Shown piece after piece: positions 1-10,554 of a stretch of 64,000 nucleotides of DNA. A program made the position numbers and the translations under genes. Every line of letters begins with the position of its first letter. Position 1 is the first letter of the stretch. The stretch is taken from the NCBI GenBank assembly GCA_037953625.1, contig CM075650.1, forward strand, positions 122,309,706 to 122,373,705, in the 5' to 3' direction. Below the pieces are notes generated by a model, which was not told the origin of the DNA, ran no database searches, and saw only the letters and a list, made by a program, of their open reading frames with translations. The DNA is from Crotalaria pallida (taxonomy: Eukaryota; Streptophyta; Magnoliopsida; Fabales; Fabaceae).

Positions 1-241
1 TACTTGTACTTTTAGTCATAAGTACAAATATTTTTTGCCTAGGACTTTTGGTCATAAGTCATGAGTTTTTGGTGCTTTTAGTCATAAGCATTTGAATCGA
101 CTTTTGATGGTGCTCTTAGTCATGAGCCATTTTTATTCAATTGTAGCTCTTAGTCATGAGCGTTTGATTCGGATCCGAAGAGTGCTCTTTGTCATGAGCC
201 ATTTGTTTGTCTAGTCATTGCTCTAAGTCATGAGCGTTTGG
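1..241. repeat. Tandem array of seven small hairpins with a conserved TTAGTCAT loop
   Basis: Seven short inverted repeats occur about every 30-39 bases (6-25, 43-60, 73-90, 112-127, 146-161, 184-199, 220-235). Each has an 8-base loop that is TTAGTCAT or a one-base variant, flanked by arms that pair perfectly but differ between units: GTACTT/AAGTAC, GACTT/AAGTC, TGCTT/AAGCA and GCTC/GAGC. The first unit pairs over 8 bp (4-27). No coding frame explains it. It belongs to the old sequence H that element A later interrupted. What it does is not known. Confidence 0.7.
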
Positions 242-536
242 ATATGTGCTTGAGGGAGGTATTTGACCAACACGCTCAAGGCTTCTTTTCTCTTGTGCAT
301 GAGAGGGCGTACTTGAGGGAGGTAAAACCATCGCGCATCAAGCCCGCTTTTATTATTTTTCTTTGGGAGATGTACAAACCAACGTGCCCAATTATGATTT
401 TCTTCATGTCCATGCGGGCGTATTTGAGGGAGGTAGAACCATCGCCCATCCAGTCCGCCTATCCTTTAATGTTTATTGCAAATCACATTGTATGAAACGA
501 AATGTTATGCAAATCAATGATCATCGATCATACACG
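242..536. other. Low-copy repeats around TTGAGGGAGGTA, no gene
   Basis: The 12-mer TTGAGGGAGGTA occurs three times (about 249, 314 and 424). The last two copies are followed by similar 25-base tails (ACCATCGCSCATC), so two longer units of roughly 55 bases are recognisable. Some copies are bracketed by short inverted repeats such as CTTGA/TCAAG. The short open frames here merely translate the repeat. I see no protein family. Confidence 0.5.
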
Positions 537-541
537 AAATA

Positions 542-713
542 TGTAACATCCCTAGCATGCAAATGGATTGCGATTGTCCCCACATACCAACACAGGTCTT
601 TTCAGCGTGCTTTGTCCCCACTCGCACACTTCTCGGGAAAACTTCCTCCGCTCCTTATCCGTGCCTCTTGCACCGACGATCACTCCCCGCCCTCATCAGC
701 CCGGGGTCTTACA
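542..713 (-). repeat. Cassandra second LTR with internal 5S deletion
   Basis: This copy matches the start and end of the full LTR but jumps from the equivalent of about 880 to about 1107, losing roughly 228 bp that include the whole 5S-like domain. It ends in TCTTACA, preserving the TG...CA termini. Confidence 0.7.
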
Positions 714-762
714 TGCTTCCGCCCGGTTCATCCCTGAACCACACCGTACTGGGAGAGGAGCC

Positions 763-774
763 GCTCTGATACCA
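763..774 (-). promoter_or_regulatory. Cassandra primer binding site (tRNA-iMet)
   Basis: GCTCTGATACCA on the plus strand is the complement of TGGTATCAGAGC, the standard plant initiator-Met primer site. It lies 2 bp from the LTR edge at 777 and fixes the orientation as minus. Confidence 0.85.
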
Positions 775-776
775 TT

Positions 777-1178
777 TGTAACATCCCTAGCAGGCAAATG
801 GATTGCGACTGTCCCCACATACCAACACGGGTCTTTTCTACGTGCTTTGTCCTCACTCGCACACTTTCCGGGAAAACTTCCCAGGTGGTCACCCATCCCA
901 GAATTACTCCAAGTCAAGCACGCTTAACTATAGAGTTCTTATGTGATGGGCTACCGAAAAGAAGATGCATCTTGTTGATATGGGTAGTACAAATCAATTC
1001 ATTTAAGCCTTCCTGTACTATGTAGTCCCATATCTACACAGTATCAGGACCACTCTCTCATTCCGGTGTGTCGGTTCATTCATGTACCCCTCCCTTAGAA
1101 GCCTGCCAGGAGCCGCTCCTTGTCCGTGTCTCTTGCACCGGCGATCACTCCCCGCCCTCATCAGCCCGGAGTCTTAAA
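777..1178 (-). repeat. Cassandra full-length LTR (5' LTR in minus orientation)
   Basis: The roughly 400-bp LTR runs from TGTAACATCCC on the plus strand to the AAATA target repeat. Its outer 105 and 65 bases match the shorter copy at 542-713. It is the only one of the two that keeps the 5S-derived core. Confidence 0.8.
877..990 (-). other. 5S rRNA-derived domain inside the Cassandra LTR
   Basis: Read on the minus strand this segment contains recognisable plant 5S rRNA pieces in the right order: GTTAAGCGTGCTTG, then GGGATGGGTGACC, then CTGGGAAGT. The first two lie in the region that holds the internal RNA polymerase III promoter of 5S genes. The 5' third is strongly diverged. It is not a functional 5S gene, because it lies inside an LTR and the ends do not match. 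In Cassandra this domain is thought to give Pol III transcription. Confidence 0.8.
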
Positions 1179-1183
1179 AAATA

Positions 1184-1681
1184 ATCCTTAATAAAATCTC
1201 ACTACTAGTAACATTAATTCATATTCTAACTATTTGCTACATGCATTCTCCCCGCCTTTCAAGAGCTACTTTATCATAGATAAATAACAAGAAATAAATC
1301 ATATTTGCATGAGAGGAAAGACGGTCCTAATCATGAAGGCATGTTTATCAAGAGAGAGCCAAACATCATAAAATGAATAAGTTTCTCATATAAAAATCAT
1401 TTTTCTCTTCTATATGAATAACATTCTATACTTAATCATTCACTTAAATAGTATGCTTATTATTTTTTCATCTCCTATATATTCATTGAGGCATAAAAAC
1501 ACAAAGATGATCTAATGAAGTTTTATATGTCAAGAATTCAAGATAAACAATTTTCAAACATGCTAGCAAACATGCAAATAAAATATATCAAGCTGAAGAA
1601 TAAATATTATGAGTACTTAGCTTTGTTGTGAGCTTAGGTGACAAGTGTGGATTGAATATACCCGCTTTCCACTTTGCTATT
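1184..1681. other. Unassigned AT-rich sequence of host repeat H
   Basis: This stretch between Cassandra and element A holds no open frame of note. It joins, once element A is removed, to 22615 onward, where TCTCGC-rich repeats begin. The last five bases (CTATT) are the target duplication of A. Confidence 0.5.
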
Positions 1682-3329
1682 TGTAACAGCCCGATTTTCG
1701 CAACTCAAAATAACCATCTTTTATTTATTAATGTTGCTAAAAATGAGGCCAATTTTTTTTTTTAAAAACGTTATTGAGATGTCATTGTTGCACTTAACAT
1801 TCTTTTACTGAAAACCGAGTTGTTACTAAAACGTATACTTACTTACTTGAGCCTCCCAAAAACGTTTATCATGGAAAAATGGTTTGGTTTCAAACTCAAC
1901 ATAGCTCTTTGCATTACATCAAAAGAACTTATACAGTTCTCACAAAGTTTCGTTTTGACACTTCTTCAAAAATAGGGCATCATCTAAAATGAACTGAATT
2001 ACATAAATACTCCATCGCTTAGGTAATCCTTGACTCACAACACTAATAACAAACTTAGACCATTAGGTACTAATACAGCCCACCATAGAAACACGATTCT
2101 CCGATCTTTCTATTGAAGACGACTTGTCGAAGCTTTCCTTTCATCTTGCGTCTTTCCTTCGCACCCAAAGTTGATGTCATCCATAGGGAGTAGCCTTCCA
2201 ACCATCTCTATGCCTTTTCCAGGTGGTGATCTCTATACGTTGTTCCATATGCCCGTTGATATACCAGCAGCACCGATATGCCAACGAACAGGAGAGAGTA
2301 AGCAATCCGAACGACGCATAGTCGACGGTGTGGGTTTACAATAGGCAAGATATCAAGACAATACAAACATAACAGACAACACAAAGACAACACAACATTC
2401 AAATATATCATCATTATCATCATTATCATTATCTTGCCACACTTATTATCATTTCTCAACATGGTCATTCTTTCTTTCTCAATCTCAATTTGTGAATTTC
2501 ATTCATTTCCATTCATTCACTTCCCTCTTCATAGGGTTTCATTCATTATCCTTACTTTCCATTCTCAGTTTGATTCTCAATTTCATCATTCCATAAGATT
2601 TTGCTTCTCATAATTATAATTCTTTTCATTACTCTTAAACTTTTCTTTCAAGTCTTATCGGATCACAACCATCGATGATCGGGGAAAATTAAAATATCAT
2701 CGAGGTACTCGTTTCTTTCGCAGTTAGCACACACGTCTAAAGTCTACATCTCCTCGGTCATCCACCCAACCTAGTCGAAAGCAAACAGGAGTACAGAACC
2801 TTTACCACGCGGGCACGACAGCTGTCTCAACAAATCAAATGGCTCCAAGCCAGGAGAACTGTAGAAAATCGGGTACAGTCTCAAATCATATCATATCATA
2901 TCAAGGCACACTATAGAAAAATCGGGTACAGTGGCAATTCAAAGATGCCCCGTTCCAGTCCCTCTCACTGTTCAAGATTTGCAATCTAGGGGGCGTCAGT
3001 ACTAGTTCTAGTTGCGCTGCAGAACTTACCACGGCTTTGGCCCCCAGTCCCTACCACGTTCGTATGCCACATGTGGAGTTCGTTCTGCCTAGAAAGTACT
3101 CAAGACTTCTAGCAATCTCCACCTGAGTATCCGCAGATACCCATGGTTCCTTCCTCTCCACTATATCACACTCATAGCTCACCGCGTTCGCATTCGTTAA
3201 TGTCTTTTAAAGGTCTTTTATCTTTTTAATTAACCTAAGGTCGGCCCATCCTTGGTGCATCCCTTCAACGAGTCCCGACCGCTAATCTCTCAATCTTTTT
3301 CCAACAGAGCACAGAGCTGGGATTGCATC

Positions 3330-4170
3330 GACATACTTGCATCTCATCTCATGATCATTCCCGACATCTCATCTCACAATCATCTCAATTCACAATCATC
3401 TCAACATCTCTTTTCACAATCATTTCGTTTCACAATCATCTCAACATCTCATTTCACAATCATTTCATTTCAGTGAGCACTAGTGGAGGAGCAAGCTCAA
3501 CTCAACGCAAGTCTTATTCCAATAACATCAACAAAACCTCATTTCGCAATCTCTCTAAAAATCTCCTTTCATCATCTTTCTCAAAATCTCGTTTCACAAA
3601 CTTTCACAAAATCTTGTTTCACAAACTTTCTCAAAATTTCATTTCATAAACTTTCACAAAATCTCATTTCATAACCTTTCGAAAAATCTCGTTTTATAAT
3701 CTTTCGCAAAATCTCATTTTATAAACTTTCTCAAAATCTCATTTCGTAAGCTTTCTCAAAAATCTTATTTCGTAAGCTTTCTCAAAAGTCTTATTTCGTA
3801 AGCTTTCTCAAAAATCTCATGTCACTAACTTTTCAAAGTAGTCCCCTGGGCTTGGCCCAACTGGCAAAGGGAGAACACGCTAAGGCTGGGTTTACCTAGT
3901 GGCTACGTGTTAGAATCCTGGCCAGGACGGACATGCCTAAGATTTATGAGGGAGGCGCTCCAGGGACGGAGTAGATATCTCCCCCCCAGTTTGGCTAGCC
4001 CTCCCAGGTCCAAGGGTCGACGTGGTTGGGTCCAGGCACTGGGTTATCAAAAAAAAAACTAACTTTTCAAAGTAACATTTCACAAACTTTTTCGAAATCT
4101 CATTTCACAAACTCTCTTAAAATCTTGTTTCACAACCTCTTTCAAAATCTCATTTCAATAAACTTGCTCA
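3330..4170. repeat. Degenerate minisatellite inside the LTR of A
   Basis: Units of about 20-30 bases follow the pattern AACTTTCWCAAAATCTCATTTC, preceded by a related CAATCATCTCAACATCTCATTTCA run. They repeat imperfectly over about 600 bases, with a SINE inserted in the middle. The equivalent part of the right LTR is missing, so copy-number change cannot be compared. Confidence 0.7.
3841..4057 (+). mobile_element. tRNA-derived SINE with 17-bp TSD
   Basis: A 217-bp unit starts GTCCCCTGGGC and ends in an A run. An A-box-like TGGCCCAACTGG lies at 3853-3864 and a B-box-like GTTAGAATCC about 45 bases downstream. The 17-bp direct repeat ACTAACTTTTCAAAGTA flanks it exactly (3824-3840 and 4058-4074). 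It inserted into the minisatellite of A, so it is younger than A. Confidence 0.85.
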
Positions 4171-7100
4171 ATTAGCCACACAACTCTTTTAAATCATCGG
4201 CCCTCTGGCTTCGCTTTCTCAACTGAGGAGCCCAACTCCAATTATTTCAATAACCAACAACGACATTACTTTTCCCAGGTCTGGCTTATCCGCATCATTA
4301 TCATCAAATCTTTCCCCAATCTCAACTCTTTATCTCTTTTCTGATCATTCTCATATCTCTTATCGTTATCTCTTTTCTTAATGTCTTATCAAGGCTTCCT
4401 TACTCCATATATGGACTTAGGCCAAACAGGGTGTTATATCTTTTCTATTTGTCTTTTTACTTTCACAATCTTATTCACATTATTTTCTTCATCTTTATCT
4501 CGTTTTCAAGACGTAACAGACGTCTATCAGCATGCTACTCTTATTATTCACAATTCAATATCATCATATATAATCAAACATCTAAACAGATAAACGTAAG
4601 CATGCCAATTCAAATCATCATCATATAATTTCATCACACAACAACATGTGGTCTTTGTCCCCTTCGTATAAGTGGCCACACAACACAAATAATTGCCACT
4701 ATACTACTGACTCAGAACCACCAAGTTCTGATCTTTGAGATGATCCGGAACGTCCTAATAAATCACCTAAATACCATGGTGTCTTAGGAAAGCTTCTCTC
4801 TCACCTCAAGTCCAGCAATTAAAATGTACACGATCTCCGCGGATCCTTGTCGCTGCCAGCTGCCCCGATCCCTCGTCTTTAAAATTCTTCGTATTAAATA
4901 GAACATGTTTACGTTATTAACTTGTATCAAGAAAATTTTCTCTTAACTTAAACACATTTCGTTCCTCGTCGGAAGACTTAAAACATAACCGTTTTCTCAA
5001 AGCAACTCTAATACTTTCTAGTACTTCAAGTACTTCAAAACCATTTGAAAACGTCTAATAAAATAATTTAAACCAATTGATTTGGTTGCTGGTCCGTCTT
5101 GGACATCACCTTAATCATATCCAGGAACACCGAAAAATTCACTGTTTTTAATCCGGCTTTTTCTCAAATCAATTACCACTTGAAAACTATACTTTAAACC
5201 ACATGAACACATTTTTAAAGTTAAGGAACAACTTTAAACAACTCTGGACAACAAAGAATTGCTTCACAAAATTATTTTAATAAAAATCCGAAAACATCGT
5301 AAAAACACTTTTGTTTCAATAATTCTTTAGCTCAAAACTAACACTTTAAAATTCGAGCTTTTATCATAAAACAAATCTTGGACAGCCACTAAATACAATC
5401 CAAAATAAATCAAATGGATTTATCTCAAAATCAATTAATTTCAAAACCAATTACGTACTCAAATAATTTTCAAACATCGACTAGCGCACAACCAACAACA
5501 ACACTTGAATAAATCAAGTCATACAATCACTTAATCAATTGATAGACCAAACATTCATTTTTAAGTAAACACTTTCACAATCAAACACTTATTCACTTAT
5601 TCAACACATAATTGCTCTCAAAACCATTTCATTTTCATATTTACCTACTTTATCAAAAGGGAACCGAATTGAATATGCCAAAGTAAACCAAAATTACAAG
5701 TTCACATACTTTAAATTAATTCAAATGATTTCACTTTCAAAGGATAAAATCACTTAATCATTTATATATTCACAACCAAATTCAAATCAAAGAGATAGGC
5801 TAGGAATACAACTTTACATGCTTCAAACAACCTAATCATGTTCAAGCATTAGCACTCAAATTTATTCTCAAGGAATCAAATCACATGCATGGCCGAATGA
5901 CCTTAAAAGAGTAAGTCAAAGCAAAGATTTGTTCAAGACCAAAGACATCGAATCATGAAATTATTCACTCCTTTTTGGTTCCAAAAACCGTGAGTCCTTC
6001 TTGAAAAATTTAAACAAACTTTAATTCATTTTCTTAAATCAATTTATTAAATCAAGTACCACATCAAAGTCTTATCTTTCATGCCTTAGAAATTTTATGC
6101 ATGCATTCAAAGTACTTAAATTAAACAAATATTAACATGCATACATATAAAATGAGAATCAAGTATAGATTCCTTTATCTTTTTTAACCAAAACCGAATA
6201 GAAAATAAATAACCACCACACCATTTCAAACAATTTAATCTTAGCATTAACCCATAAAACATGCTCATTACTTCATGTCACTTCATGAAAAGAATCCTAA
6301 CCTAGTTAGCATGCATTGGCCGAATATTCATCATGACAAAGACAATGTTTTTGGTTCATTTTTCAACATGCAAATGTCAAGATTCATGGATTTAATTATG
6401 TACTTTCTTACAAAAATTTTAAAAAAAACATCATTTCCTTTTTAAAGCATAAAACCGAATCATCATCACCACTTCAAACCAAATTTTATTTTTAATTCTC
6501 TTGCATGCACTTTAGAAATCCTTAAATCAAGAAGAATCATCATGCATGTGTCTTTTTCATGAAAAACAAAACATGATCCCTTGGTTCTAAGCCTAGGCCG
6601 AATACACATCATTAAAAATCAAGATTTAACTTCAAATCTTTAACATGCAAGAACACAAGACATAGATCAAGTAAAAAATCATTTTTCAAAGCTTGTTCCC
6701 TTGGTTCCTTTGCAAAACCATGATGATTATCAAGGAAAAATCAATCTTTTCACTCAAATAGAACATGCAAGACTCAAGTCTTAAGTTTTTCCACAAAATA
6801 TGTAAGAATCAAAAATAATCATAGATCATCATAAACACTTTCAACTTATTTTTCAAAGGGACATAAAAATAACTTTTCAAGGTCAAACATCAACATGCAT
6901 GTACTTAGATCTTGTAGATCAAGTCATAAAATCAATCATAATAGTACAAATCAAAGTCCAAAATCATTTTGGGTAAAAAGAGGCCAAAACCGTGACATGC
7001 ATTTGAAGAAAGACTAGATCTTTTTGTTCAAAAATCACATGCAAAGCTCAAGATCAAAACTTTTTCAAAGATCAAGACAAAATTCAAAGCTTTATCAAGA

Positions 7101-7498
7101 TCAAATCAAAATCAAGACAATTCCACAACTCAAATCAACTTTTCTAAGCATAAAGTTAACATGCAACTACTTGGATCAAATTAAAAAGCATCAAGACCCA
7201 AGATACTAGTCATGGCCGAATCACATGGCTCATGATCTAGTGTTTTACAAGTTCATTTAGCTCTTAAAAATTCAAGATCAAAGCATTAACCATACATGCA
7301 ACCATTGATCAAACCATAAAAGTAGACATGCAAGAAGAAAAGAAAATTTACAAAGCTTATAAATTAAAACCAACTCTAACACTTCTAGGATCTTCGAATC
7401 ACCCACCAAAACCAAGGTCTTCTAGCCTCTAGCACTTTGATCTTCAAGGGAATCCTTAGGTTTTGGCTTGAACTCCTTCTTCTTCCTCCTCTCTAGCT

Positions 7499-7517
7499 CA
7501 CGGCTCCCTCTCACTCA

Positions 7518-7549
<32 letters not shown>

Positions 7550-7641
7550 AAGAGTTTAATGGGCTCTTAGAATGTGTTTGGAAGAAATGAGAAGAAGTGA
7601 TTTTGGTTGAAGGAAAATGAACTAAGCTCCTTACTTTTATA
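7499..7641 (-). promoter_or_regulatory. Predicted promoter and GA-rich leader of A (left LTR)
   Basis: On the minus strand a TATAAAAG box (7634-7641) is followed about 90 bases downstream by a (GA)n tract (CT run at about 7511-7541 on plus) and a purine-rich leader. The right LTR has the same box at 22042-22049, with a shorter CT run. Position and content fit the U3/R boundary of an LTR. Confidence 0.55.
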
Positions 7642-8198
7642 GGCCAACTCATGGTTTCCCTTTTTGCCCTTATGAAATTCGGTTCTCATAGGTTTAGGAG
7701 GGGCAATTTTGGCACTTCAACAAGTTGCATGGGTGGATTTTATCAAGGGGACATCTAGGAGTAATTTTAGGGCTTTAGGTCACTTCATGCATGATTTATC
7801 TCTACTACTTCAAATTTTCTACCAATTTAATTTCTTTATGGTTCTAATTATTCTATAGGCTCCTTGTCCTAAAATGAAAAATCCTAGGCTTACATACATG
7901 CATACATATACACGTAGCACATATACACATAGGAAATAAATTTTTCTCATGAAATTACTCATATATAAAAATAACCATTTCTTTGAAGCATGTAAATATT
8001 AAATACACAATGATTCCAAAAACTCAATTTCTAAAACTCATAGTATCGTTTCATGAAAACCATTCCTTTAAAATCATTCAACACTTTGAAGTCATGAAAT
8101 AAGAAATTCATTCAAGGAAATACTTTTTCAAAAACACTTTCTCCAAAATAAGTCTCTTTAGTATTTAAAAAAATACGAGGGATTTGCGGGTCGTCACA

Positions 8199-9470
8199 TT
8201 CTCCCCAACTTAAAGATTTCTCATCCCCGAGAAATACGTTACGGATTGAGCAGCAAGACACAAAATTCTCACATTACGGTGATTCCCACGAGAACACTCT
8301 CATTCTCACTTCGTGGTCGTATTCCCTTTGCTGGCATTATTTACTTTGCAGTACTCCTCGTTTGTCGCTTTCGGACGAAGGAACTTTACACGTACTTCCA
8401 CTTGCGTGTCGAATCGAGTCAAGTCTAACGGACTAAACAAAGAGGATACCGTCTCTTGACTAATCGCCATTATAGAAAACTCAACTCTAGGTGACATCAA
8501 ACAAACATAAATTCACACATCTCTTAAGAACACAAGGTTTTACCCAAAATCCTTAAATACCCACTACTCTTGACGACTTTGGGTTCCCACTAATTCACAA
8601 ACAATCACTCCTTCCTTTAATTCTCCTTCTAATTATAATGCCTTCATCTGTCATATCTCCAACCTAGGGGAATCTTATCGTAACTTGGGTCTTATCTACT
8701 CAGAATAACTCCACTTTTCTCGTTAAATTCATCCTAAACATTGATCATGCCTATTACTTTCATCGTCTAAACCTCTAGTTATGGTATAAGGCAATCCTAG
8801 TCATCAAATTTTCCTCATAATTTCCTCTAATAATCGGTAACATACACCTCTTTTCTTCCTTGTAGCTCCCCAACTTTGATCAAACTTACGACTAAATCCA
8901 CTGTGGTCTTACACTCTTAACCATTGATCCATCCATGATCATTCAAGCCTAAGCTATCTGGGTAGCTACGACACTTCCAATTCCACAAATCAGGCTAATA
9001 AATCTTGGAAAGGATCGGTAAGGCTACGGTTTTGACAGTAAGGCTCATGAAGAAAAGTTCGAATTTCAACAACAATGACTGGCTTTGTTGAAGCAATTCA
9101 ACAAACATAGGGATCCAGGGATAACATCCTACATCCTTAAAGGTAATAACTACCCTTGTACAAAAGGTACGTCAAGGTCAACACACTTAAGTCTATCAAG
9201 CAATGCTATAACATCAAAGGTTATGGGGTCTCAATCTTAGAATCTATTCGCTTTCTACTCAGTCTACTTCCTTTAAACTACAGAACCAACAGGTTCCTCA
9301 GACCTACATAGCAGACACTAAACACAGACAGAGTCTCACATCTCCGAAAGGCAAGAACTTTGACCTTATACTCCTATCCTTACACTAGCAAACACACAGA
9401 GTCACACAAACAAAGCATGTAAGCCCATGCTTAAGGCCACTAAGGATTACCATAAGCTCTGATACCATAC
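8199..9470 (-). other. Non-coding interior of element A
   Basis: The interior runs from the primer site (9456-9467) to the purine tract TTGGGGAG (8199-8211, minus). Next to the tract the minus strand reads ATTTCTCGGGGATGAGAAAT, a sequence often seen at the end of gypsy pol genes, so this is probably a deleted relic. No frame longer than about 64 codons and no gag, protease, RT or integrase motif is present. Confidence 0.7.
9456..9467 (-). promoter_or_regulatory. Element A primer binding site (tRNA-iMet)
   Basis: GCTCTGATACCA, the complement of TGGTATCAGAGC, lies 3 bp from the LTR start at 9471 and sets the minus orientation of A. Confidence 0.85.
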
Positions 9471-10554
9471 TGTAACAGCCCGATTTTCGCAACTCAAAAT
9501 AACCATCTTTTATTTATTAATGTTGCTAAAAATGAGGCCAATTTTTTTTTGAAAACGTTATTGAGATGTCATTGTTGCACTTAACATTCTTTTACTGAAA
9601 ACCGAGTTGTTACTAAAACGTATACTTACTTACTTGAGTCTCCCAAAAACGTTTATCATGGAAAAATGGTTTGGTTTCAAACTCAACATAGCTCTTTGCA
9701 TTACATCAAAAGAACTTATACAGTTCTCACAAAGTTTCGTTTTGACACTTCTTCAAAAATAGGGCATCATCTAAAATGAACTGAATTACATAAATAGTCC
9801 ATCGCTTAGGTAATCCTTGACTCACAACACTAATAACAAACTTAGACCATTAGGTACTAATACAGCCCACCATAGAAACACGATTCTCCGATCTTTCTAT
9901 TGAAGACGACTTGTCGAAGCTTTCCTTTCATCTTGCGTCTTTCCTTCGCACCCAAAGTTGATGCAATCCATAGGGAGTAGCCTTCCAACCATCTCCATGC
10001 CTTTTAATTTCCAGGTGGTGATCTCTATACGTTGTTCCATCTGCCCGTTGATATACCAACAACACCGATATGCCAACGAACAGGAGAGAGTAAGCAATCC
10101 GAACGACACATCGTCGACGGTGTGGGTTTACAATAGGCAAGATATCAAGACAATACAAACATAACAAACAACACAAAGATAGCACATCATTCAAATATAT
10201 CATCATTATCATCATTATCATTATCTTGCCACACTTATTATCATTTCTCAACATGGTCATTCTTTCTTTCTCAATCTCAACTCGTGAATTTCATTCATTT
10301 CCATTCATTCACTTCCCTCTTCATAGGGTTTCATTCATTATTCTTACTTTCCATTCTCAATTCGATTCTCAATTTCATCATTCCATAAGATTTCGCTTCT
10401 CATAATTATAATTCTTTTCATTACTCTTAAACTTTTCTTTCAAGTTATCGGATCACAACCATCGATGATCGGGGAAAATTAAAATATCATCGAGGTACTC
10501 GTTTCTTTCGCAGCTAGCACACACGTCTAAAGTCTACATCTCCTCGGTCATCCA
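9471..10554 (-). repeat. Element A 5' LTR, outer segment
   Basis: It is near-identical to 1682-2764, with scattered single-base differences. The match stops abruptly after TCCA at 10554, where a new LTR-like TGTGAGACCC begins. Confidence 0.85.

Larger units (their letters stand above)
542..1178 (-). mobile_element. Cassandra-type TRIM retrotransposon, TSD AAATA
   Basis: This is a terminal-repeat retrotransposon in miniature, read on the minus strand. The two LTR copies are 777-1178 and 542-713. The complement of the initiator-Met tRNA primer site (GCTCTGATACCA) lies at 763-774, two bases from the full LTR. The LTR contains a 5S rRNA-like segment, which defines the Cassandra group. Five-base target duplications AAATA flank it (537-541 and 1179-1183) if one base at the right terminus has mutated (CA to AA). 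Such elements code for nothing and depend on other retrotransposons. The interior is only about 60 bp, and the left LTR has lost its 5S part. Confidence 0.85.
1682..8198 (-). repeat. Element A 3' LTR (6.5 kb)
   Basis: The LTR starts on the minus strand with TGTGACGACCC (complement at 8198) and ends GGGCTGTTACA (1682). Its first 1,083 plus-strand bases match 9471-10554 and its last 2 kb match 20606-22614. It contains a short-unit minisatellite (3330-4170), a SINE (3841-4057) and, on the minus strand, a TATA box followed by a GA-rich leader near 7640-7500. The open frames inside are short and non-homologous. Confidence 0.85.

Noticed and set aside
1..241. A CRISPR-like array
   Set aside because: The repeated part is a variable-stem hairpin with irregular short spacers, and the context is a plant genome with retrotransposons.
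877..990. A 5S rRNA gene on the minus strand
   Set aside because: Only the inner two thirds match 5S rRNA, the 5' part is diverged, and it lies inside an LTR with a retrotransposon primer site beside it, so it is the Cassandra domain.
2208..2468. An 86-codon minus-strand gene, also present at 9928-10260
   Set aside because: It occurs in both LTR copies of A because the LTR is duplicated, runs through low-complexity ATC repeats, and matches no family.
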